Origin: CAYVUI01 sp964454745
Lineage (GTDB): Bacteria; Planctomycetota; Phycisphaerae; Sedimentisphaerales; Anaerohalosphaeraceae
DNA: 28,463 nucleotides
NCBI GenBank assembly: GCA_964454745.1
Contig: CAYVUI010000060.1
Coordinates: forward strand, 1 to 28,463
Direction of reading: 5' to 3'
Part shown: positions 23,084-28,463 of the stretch, piece after piece
How the letters are laid out: the number at the start of each line of letters is the position of its first letter
Numbering within the stretch: the first letter of the stretch is position 1
Position numbers and translations under genes: made by a program
Notes under the pieces: model-generated
What the model was told of the DNA's origin: nothing
Database searches by the model: none
The model's input: the letters and a program-made list of their open reading frames with translations, nothing else

Positions 23084-23120
23084 TTTTCAGATATCCGGAT
23101 GTGCTCGAGTTTTTTGTGTA

Positions 23121-24437
23121 TTATACCGAATCAGGAATTTTAAGGAAAGGAATAATTATGACCGTTAAAAGGCCCACAATGGTACTGAGAAGAAAAGTCC
23201 ATGTATATCCGATTGCAGCCTGGATATAGCCGCTGGCCATCATGGGTATGGAGAATCCGAGATTCATAATACACATGGATATGGCAAGGATGGAGGTTTT
23301 ATTGTGTCCAGCCAGCGTAGCGGTGATATGCATGTAATAAAAGATGGCGCTGAAGCTTAGTCCGTATCCCAAAGATTCAATACTCGAACCGATTAACATC
23401 GCAATATTGAGGTTACTTCCGAATAATTCAATTGCCCCTTCGGGTCTCTGCCAGGCCAGCCAGGCATAAAATAGATTTGGAAGGCTCATAAACAAAGCGA
23501 GGGGGATAAAGGTTCTCTTGAGCCCTTTCCACTTGATGATATAGCCACCGAGGATCCCGCCAATATTGGTCCAGGGAGTATCGGTAAGAAGATTGTAAAG
23601 AGGCATGGCACTCGCTTCGGAGCCCATTCCGCCCTCCGAAATCGGATCCAAAAGAAACGGATTTCGCATTAAGAGAAACCCCTGGCCAAAGCGGTAGAGC
23701 AAAATGATCAGGAGAATAAAAACAATTCTTTCCTGTTTGAAGTACTCGACAAGCACTTCTTTTAGCGGAAAAGACTTGTGCTTGACAGGGACATCCTGGG
23801 GGATGACCGGAACGGCAAATTTATTCCAGACACCCGAAAAGAACATCAACAAACCCGCTAAAACATACGCCACAGAAAACCCGACGTAGAAACCGGTTTT
23901 GTCGGTCGATGAGACACTGACTGCCCCGTATTTTTCCGCAATTTTCGTTGCTCCCCAGAGGAAGATCATCACCGCGGTTATCGTTCCGAAACGTATCGCG
24001 AAGGTTTTGATCCCTATAAATTGTGCCTGAAGCTTGGGATCCAGTGCGCGAATATAGTATCCATCAGCAGCGGTTTCATAGGAGGCGCTGCAAAAAGCCA
24101 TGAAGAAAAGAATGATCATGGTGGTCCAGAATAAGGGCATAATGTCCATTTGTAAAAATAACATCGCCGCCACGGAAAACATCACTACTGATGCAAGGAA
24201 AAGGATCACCAGGGAGAGTCTTCTTTTTGTACTTATGCTGTCAAGCCATGGAGCATATAAAAAGCGAAAAGACATGATGATCCCCACACTCATAATCATG
24301 GACACATATTGATTTGAAAGTCCCATGAGTTTGAAGAAGTTGAGGGGGAACTGCTGCATAAAGCCGTTTAAGATACCGAAAGGCAGGTACAGGGTTATTA
24401 CATACAGCCAAGGTGAATGTTTTTTTTCAATATCCAT
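23121..24437 (-). CDS. MFS transporter (AmpG-like)
   Basis: A 438-residue major-facilitator protein with about 12 hydrophobic helices and a central cytoplasmic loop around residues 200-225 (SGVWNKFAVPVIPQDVPVKH). FRFLYAPWLDSIST after helix 2 and TAADGYYIRALDPKLQAQFI in the middle of the first half resemble AmpG-type permeases, which import muropeptides or oligosaccharides. In this setting it probably imports the sulfated sugar product for the cytosolic sulfatases. The frame extends to a TTG at 24476 inside the previous gene, but ATG 24437 has AGGA six bases upstream and starts right before the N-terminal helix; it lies 16 bases after the sialidase-like gene. MFS membership is sure; substrate is inferred from the operon. 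Confidence 0.88.
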   Translation of the reverse strand: MDIEKKHSPWLYVITLYLPFGILNGFMQQFPLNFFKLMGLSNQYVSMIMSVGIIMSFRFLYAPWLDSISTKRRLSLVILFLASVVMFSVAAMLFLQMDIMPLFWTTMIILFFMAFCSASYETAADGYYIRALDPKLQAQFIGIKTFAIRFGTITAVMIFLWGATKIAEKYGAVSVSSTDKTGFYVGFSVAYVLAGLLMFFSGVWNKFAVPVIPQDVPVKHKSFPLKEVLVEYFKQERIVFILLIILLYRFGQGFLLMRNPFLLDPISEGGMGSEASAMPLYNLLTDTPWTNIGGILGGYIIKWKGLKRTFIPLALFMSLPNLFYAWLAWQRPEGAIELFGSNLNIAMLIGSSIESLGYGLSFSAIFYYMHITATLAGHNKTSILAISMCIMNLGFSIPMMASGYIQAAIGYTWTFLLSTIVGLLTVIIIPFLKIPDSV

Positions 24438-24453
24438 AAATGATCCTGTAGAT

Positions 24454-26259
24454 TTAGATGCTTTCTGGTTCTGCAACGGCTTCTGCGGTCAATAAGGCCC
24501 TGTTATATATCCGGCATTTTTGTATTGTTTCGGATATTTGAAGTTTTGCGGCATTAACGTGCTGAAGCATGGGGTGGAGTCTTCCCCAGCCGAAATCACG
24601 AATCAATCCGCCGTCATCGAACAGGCCGTTTATGACCATACTGATCACTCCCGATTTTCCATCGAGAATGACTGATGCTGTATTCATATCACGTTGAGCC
24701 GTACACTTCAGGGTAGATTGCCAAAACGAACCGACCCTCCCATCACCAAGCTCGATTTTGAGCTGTTGATCTTCCGTGATCGAAAGAACGAAACCGGGGC
24801 CGGATTCATCGCGGTTGTCCAGCAGAATGCCATTCTCGGCTTTGCCTGTCCATACCGTAATTGTGATGCCGTGGTTCAGGTCGGAGGGATCTTTCGTCCA
24901 TCTTCTGAAAAAGAAGGGAAGTTCAGGGAGATTTACCTTCCGGGATTCCCTGGGATTGTTTTCCCATTCGAAAAGGATATCGGAGGGGAGGGGCAAAGCG
25001 GGTATCTCTCTTTGTTTTGTGATCTTTTCGACGAAATCACCGGGTATTTTATGCAGCCTTACAAACAGTTTTTCAGTCTCAGAAATGAGAAGACTTCCGT
25101 CCGCGAGTTCGAGCAGGTCCGGATATGACATCCTGCGGTTGATGTCGCCATGGGTGTAAAGCAGGATTTCCGGCTGTGAGAATTCAAGGCGTTTCCCATT
25201 GGGAGTATTCACTTCACAAGCGGCTGACACCCAGGCGGGATTGCGGTCATGATAGGTGTGACCGGAATTGTTATGGAACCAGTATAAGTAGCGATGCCCG
25301 GAGAGGGTCCAGATAAAATTGGCAGCGCGGGGATTTTTAATTCGGCGGCCGTCAGGATATTTCATATAATCTGACTTTGTCCAGGTATGGCCCCCATCAT
25401 CGCTATAGCAGCAGGCGGAAAAGCCGCTGATCGTCCGAAAGACGCAAAAGAGGGTTCCATCGCTTAGCACGGCAAAGCTGTGCTCCTCGGATACGGGCTC
25501 TTCCCCTTTTGGGGCTCGAATCCCGATATCTCCATCGGGCAGGGTTTCAAATGAAAGTTTCTCAGGGTCGGTTTCTGTTTGCAGGTTGTCACTGCAGACG
25601 ATCGCTCCTTGCGATTCAGCAAACATCCCCTTGCCGAAGTGTCCTACCTTAATGATCGGGATGAATACTTTATTCTCGTGGCCAAACGGCTTTCCCACGT
25701 TCCAGAAATACATAATTTTGCCGTTTGAGGTGTTCTCTCGATCAATTTTAAACTTGCGAACCGGTACAATCCATCTTTTTTGCGACCAGGTTCTGCCGTG
25801 ATCATCACTGAATTTGAATGTTAGGTATCCGAGTGTATCGACGCGGGTACACCAACCATCCGGATAACGATCCTTGTCCCCGGGGACTTTTCGGATATTA
25901 TCGGCGTTATACGTGTAAAAGGTGTAAAGTCTCCCGGAAGGCGTTTTGTGAAGTACCGCCCACGAAGCCTCAGGACCATCGGGAGGTTCGATACAAACAG
26001 GTTCGCGCCATGTTGCGCCATCATCCTCACTTCGCAGACTGATGATATGCTGGCCGATTTTCCCTTCCTCCAGAGAACCGGTCGTGCAGACCATCACCAG
26101 CGATCCATCATCAGCCCGAAGGAAATAAGGCTGGTCAGCGTACCCCTCAGCGGCCAGGGCAAGTTGGCCGTTTTCCAGTAAACGCCAGTCATCGTTTTGT
26201 AAGGAAGTTACTTTTGAAGCCGGCACGCTACAATTATTTATCTTTTTTGGGAGATTCAT
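24454..26259 (-). CDS. BNR/sialidase-fold protein with C-terminal LamG-like domain
   Basis: A 601-residue protein. Residues about 30-405 form a six-bladed sialidase propeller with three clear Asp boxes: SEDDGATW at 77-84, SDDHGRTW at 151-158 and SDDGGHTW at 286-293. ADQPYFLRADDGSLVMV near 41-57 is typical of the planctomycete/verrucomicrobial sialidase-like family. Residues about 445-597 look like a concanavalin A/LamG-type beta-sandwich ending in the usual KLQISETIQKCRIYNRALLTAE. No signal peptide is visible. A GH33-type mechanism needs an Arg triad and a Tyr/Glu pair, which I could not establish, so it may act on another sugar, be a lyase, or bind only. The stop-start gap to the upstream sulfatase is 8 bases. 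The ribosome site is weak, suggesting reinitiation. Confidence 0.85.
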   Translation of the reverse strand: MNLPKKINNCSVPASKVTSLQNDDWRLLENGQLALAAEGYADQPYFLRADDGSLVMVCTTGSLEEGKIGQHIISLRSEDDGATWREPVCIEPPDGPEASWAVLHKTPSGRLYTFYTYNADNIRKVPGDKDRYPDGWCTRVDTLGYLTFKFSDDHGRTWSQKRWIVPVRKFKIDRENTSNGKIMYFWNVGKPFGHENKVFIPIIKVGHFGKGMFAESQGAIVCSDNLQTETDPEKLSFETLPDGDIGIRAPKGEEPVSEEHSFAVLSDGTLFCVFRTISGFSACCYSDDGGHTWTKSDYMKYPDGRRIKNPRAANFIWTLSGHRYLYWFHNNSGHTYHDRNPAWVSAACEVNTPNGKRLEFSQPEILLYTHGDINRRMSYPDLLELADGSLLISETEKLFVRLHKIPGDFVEKITKQREIPALPLPSDILFEWENNPRESRKVNLPELPFFFRRWTKDPSDLNHGITITVWTGKAENGILLDNRDESGPGFVLSITEDQQLKIELGDGRVGSFWQSTLKCTAQRDMNTASVILDGKSGVISMVINGLFDDGGLIRDFGWGRLHPMLQHVNAAKLQISETIQKCRIYNRALLTAEAVAEPESI

Positions 26260-26267
26260 CTTATTCT

Positions 26268-27806
26268 TTAAAAGGTCGCTTTCTCTTGCCTGGTTGACTC
26301 TTCTGTGATGATTTGATATTCTTGAAGTCTTTGAATAAAGTCATCGAGATCATAGGGAGCATCGCTATAGACTTGCGTTTTCCACTCTTCAAAGCTTTCC
26401 CTTAGATTTCGGACAATCTCAGGATGCTTTTGGGCCAGGTTCATTGTTTCCGCCGGGTCGGTTTCCAGGTTGTACAGTTCGAGGTCCCTGACCGTGTGTG
26501 ACTGCAGCAGTTTCCACTTGCCTTTGCGAACGGCCCAGATCCGATTGGCAAAATGCTGCATCCACACCTGGTACGGAGCTTCCCAGAACAGCGTTCTGTC
26601 ATTGAGATCCATATTCCCCCGAAAAAATGGAACCATGGAGATTCCATCCAGTGTTTTGGCATTATCGGGCAAACTGCACCCCGATACATCGAGCAGGGTT
26701 GGGAAAATATCAAACGTAGCCAGGGGCTGGTCGATTGTTCTGCCGGGCTTGATTCTTTCATTCCACTTCATAATTGCCGGGACACGTATGCCGCCTTCAT
26801 ACACGGTTTGTTTGCCCTGATGCTGATTGAAAGGCGGTCTGCCATGACCGGTCTGACCGTTATCGGAAGTGAAAATAATAAGCGTATTGTCCATCTTGCC
26901 GTTTTTTTCGAGGGAAGTAAGAATTCTGCCGATTGCCTTGTCAAGAGCTTCAACGACTTCTTTATAAGCCCGGGGAAAATCAGTACGAAAATGCCCTTTC
27001 TCGTCCCACGCATTTGCCTCCTTTTTATCTCCCGGGCCCACCAGCGGCCCGTGGGGCGCAGTAAAGGGCAGGTAGAGGAAAAACGGCTTATCGCTTTCTT
27101 TCTTCGTAAACTCGATGGCTTCGTCAGCAAGAACGTCCGTGAAGTAATACCCCGGGGCTTTTACCCTTTCTCGGTTCCTCCAGAAATAGGACACACCGTT
27201 TTGTTCCATGGAAAAGTTATCCCCGGCATTTCCGCTGGGGCCGACAAAATAGTCGAATCCGTAATCAAGCGGGTGGTATTTCCCTTCCGGCCGATAAAAC
27301 GGGCCCAGGTGCCATTTACCGATACACGCGGTTCTGTAACCGCAGGATTTGAGGGCTTTGGCGATGGTTAATTCCTCTTCGGCCAGTCCCTGGAAAGGCA
27401 TCTTGTCATTTGGATAGACTTTTGCATAAGCAGTCCCCGTTTGACCGAGAACGTTCACTACACCAGCCCGGTGCTGATATCGGCCGGTCAGTAATGCAGT
27501 GCGGGTTGGCGAACAAACGGGGGCATTGGCATAAAAACTGGTTAACTTAAGTCCCTCCGCGGCCAGAGAGTCAATATTGGGAGTATTTATTATCGGCAGT
27601 TTATGCCCAGACTCCATTTCCTGCGGTGAGAGCGGACCCTCCTGATAAAAACAGCGAATATCCCCATAACCTAGATCATCGGCAAGAATTAAAAGGATAT
27701 TCGGCCTTTCTTTTCGCCCGGAAAATGCATGGACCTGTGACATACATCCCCCCGTAAAGGGGGCAAAAATGATGCCGATCAACTTGATGAATTGTCTTCG
27801 ATGCAA
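26268..27806 (-). CDS. Exported sulfatase (family S1) with Tat-like signal
   Basis: A 512-residue sulfatase. The N-terminus, HRRQFIKLIGIIFAPFTGG, is a twin-arginine-like signal (RRQFIKL, then a hydrophobic stretch), so this member is exported, unlike the two downstream sulfatases. The catalytic fold starts at RPNILLILADDLGYGDI; the formylglycine motif is Cys98-Ser-Pro100-Thr-Arg102 in APVCSPTRTALLTGRYQHR. GKWHLGPFYRP, LPFTAPHGPL, FTSDNGQTGHG and GGIRVPAIMKW are canonical. Translation most likely starts at the TTG at 27806, eight bases after a perfect GGAGG (27815-27819); the longer frame from TTG 27821 would place that site inside the coding region. It begins 23 bases after the partial sulfatase gene. 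Confidence 0.92.
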   Translation of the reverse strand: MHRRQFIKLIGIIFAPFTGGCMSQVHAFSGRKERPNILLILADDLGYGDIRCFYQEGPLSPQEMESGHKLPIINTPNIDSLAAEGLKLTSFYANAPVCSPTRTALLTGRYQHRAGVVNVLGQTGTAYAKVYPNDKMPFQGLAEEELTIAKALKSCGYRTACIGKWHLGPFYRPEGKYHPLDYGFDYFVGPSGNAGDNFSMEQNGVSYFWRNRERVKAPGYYFTDVLADEAIEFTKKESDKPFFLYLPFTAPHGPLVGPGDKKEANAWDEKGHFRTDFPRAYKEVVEALDKAIGRILTSLEKNGKMDNTLIIFTSDNGQTGHGRPPFNQHQGKQTVYEGGIRVPAIMKWNERIKPGRTIDQPLATFDIFPTLLDVSGCSLPDNAKTLDGISMVPFFRGNMDLNDRTLFWEAPYQVWMQHFANRIWAVRKGKWKLLQSHTVRDLELYNLETDPAETMNLAQKHPEIVRNLRESFEEWKTQVYSDAPYDLDDFIQRLQEYQIITEESTRQEKATF

Positions 27807-27814
27807 TGAATCTG

Positions 27815-27819
27815 CCTCC
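27815..27819 (-). promoter_or_regulatory. Shine-Dalgarno GGAGG fixing a TTG start
   Basis: A perfect GGAGG on the minus strand, eight bases before TTG 27806, in the 23-base gap between two sulfatase genes. No ATG is available, so the rare start codon is supported. Confidence 0.65.
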
Positions 27820-27829
27820 AATGAACAGG

Positions 27830-28463
27830 CTAAATACTTCTTGCCGACTGAACTCTTTGTTCTTCCTTGACATGGGTAAATTGCGTCAACCGAATACGAT
27901 GTGAAAGCATTAATTCAACCAGGCGGGCCGTTACGGCTTCATAGCCTGCCATTCCGGCAAGGTTAACCAGTTCAGCAGGGTCGTTTTGTAAATTGAAAAG
28001 ATACTGCACTCCTCCGGCTTCGGGATCGTATGCTATCTTCCAGTTACCGTTTCGCATCATGTGAACTGTTCCCAGTTCTGCGTGTATCTCACTGTGACCG
28101 CTGCCGGGTTCGTCATCAAGCATTCTAAAAATGTTCTTACCCCAGCGTTGTCTTGTGCGAGCCGGTTCGACTCCTGCCGTTGAGAGCATGGTTGGGTATA
28201 AGTCAAGATGTGAGACCAGGGCTTTACTTATTCTGTTTCCGCATCTGCGCTGCTGGCCTGTTATGCACGCACCGGACATGATCAGGGGGACTCCCCAGCT
28301 TTGCTCGTAACAGAATCTTTTGTCCCATATGCCGAAATCCCCTGCGTTTTCGCCGTGGTCGGAGGTGAATATGAACAGGGTGTTGTCGTATATATTCTTT
28401 TCCTTGAGCGCCGAGATAATTTTACCCACATAGTCATCTATGAAGCTGCACTTGTCCATATAG
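27830..28463 (-). CDS. Sulfatase, C-terminal part (cut by the window edge)
   Basis: About 210 residues of the C-terminal half of another type I sulfatase; the frame continues without a stop beyond position 28463, and the Met at 28457-28459 is internal. IDDYVGKIISALKEK followed by DNTLFIFTSDHGENAGDFGIWDKRF and SWGVPLIMSG is the metal/substrate part of the S1 fold, and the end shows WKIAYDPEAGG, then YLFNLQNDPAELVNLAG, a common S1 terminus. The active-site Cys and any signal peptide are off the window. It is the upstream neighbour of the exported sulfatase in the same operon. The DHG with ENAGDF makes it a different subfamily from the three complete sulfatases. Confidence 0.88.
   Translation of the reverse strand, partial: YMDKCSFIDDYVGKIISALKEKNIYDNTLFIFTSDHGENAGDFGIWDKRFCYEQSWGVPLIMSGACITGQQRRCGNRISKALVSHLDLYPTMLSTAGVEPARTRQRWGKNIFRMLDDEPGSGHSEIHAELGTVHMMRNGNWKIAYDPEAGGVQYLFNLQNDPAELVNLAGMAGYEAVTARLVELMLSHRIRLTQFTHVKEEQRVQSARSI

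Noticed and set aside
26553..27371. 272-codon plus-strand frame
   Set aside because: Antisense shadow of the exported sulfatase; the sulfatase motifs on the minus strand are unambiguous.
27721..27780. Lipoprotein signal in the exported sulfatase (Cys after FTGG)
   Set aside because: The residues before the Cys (T-G-G) do not fit the usual lipobox, so a Tat-like or Sec leader is the safer call.
1..28463. tRNA, rRNA, CRISPR array, riboswitch or insertion sequence
   Set aside because: All non-coding gaps were read on both strands; none shows a cloverleaf, regular spaced repeats, a known riboswitch core, or paired terminal repeats around a transposase.
20215..28463. Sulfatase-maturating enzyme (FGE or anSME) within the operon
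   Set aside because: None of the frames shows an FGE fold or radical-SAM CxxxCxxC motif; maturation must be encoded elsewhere.

Overview
The window is a contiguous piece of bacterial chromosome, dense with genes and almost entirely minus-strand: only one certain gene, at 14232-17069, lies on the plus strand. Four or more sulfatases beside a BNR/sialidase-fold enzyme and an MFS carrier, in a moderately GC-rich genome that also carries UPF0182, DUF1328 and BON stress-type proteins, suggest a polysaccharide-degrading member of the Planctomycetota-Verrucomicrobiota (PVC) group, perhaps a Phycisphaerae-type planctomycete. This is an inference from gene content; the window has no rRNA or other phylogenetic marker.

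Layout, read along the window. (1) 94-6597 is a four-gene minus-strand operon with a good promoter at 6623-6652 and a terminator at 18-55: a six-hairpin (debranching-enzyme-like) glycosidase, a GT4 glycosyltransferase resembling diacylglycerol glucosyltransferases, an unusual fusion of an alkaline-phosphatase-superfamily phosphodiesterase with an EEP (endonuclease/exonuclease/phosphatase) domain, and a TVP38/DedA-type membrane protein. Together they look like a membrane glycolipid or phospholipid handling unit. (2) 6711-13973 is a stress and maintenance block: a DUF1328 peptide, a NarL-type response regulator with its own promoter and terminator, then a probable operon CBS protein - TrkA_C membrane protein - DUF72 - PolX - 40-aa membrane peptide, preceded upstream by a PAS hybrid histidine kinase and a small holin-like membrane protein. 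(3) 14232-19687 holds the UPF0182 membrane protein (plus strand), a convergent Fpg/MutM DNA glycosylase, and a secreted protein made of six BON domains, which has a strong intrinsic terminator and a perfect 20-bp palindrome in its leader. (4) 19703-20214 is a mostly AT-rich gap with an unrecognised 91-codon reading frame, possibly a gene remnant. (5) 20215-28463 is a tightly packed sulfatase operon that continues past the right edge: sulfatase (partial), exported sulfatase, sialidase-like protein with a C-terminal LamG-like domain, MFS transporter, and two sulfatases without signal peptides. The arrangement suggests import of a sulfated glycan fragment and its desulfation and hydrolysis both outside and inside the cytoplasmic membrane.

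No tRNA, rRNA, CRISPR array, insertion sequence or phage module was recognised. The most interesting items are the phosphodiesterase-EEP fusion and its operon, the mixed-localisation sulfatase operon, the six-BON protein with its palindromic operator candidate, and the 40-aa membrane peptide coupled to polX.
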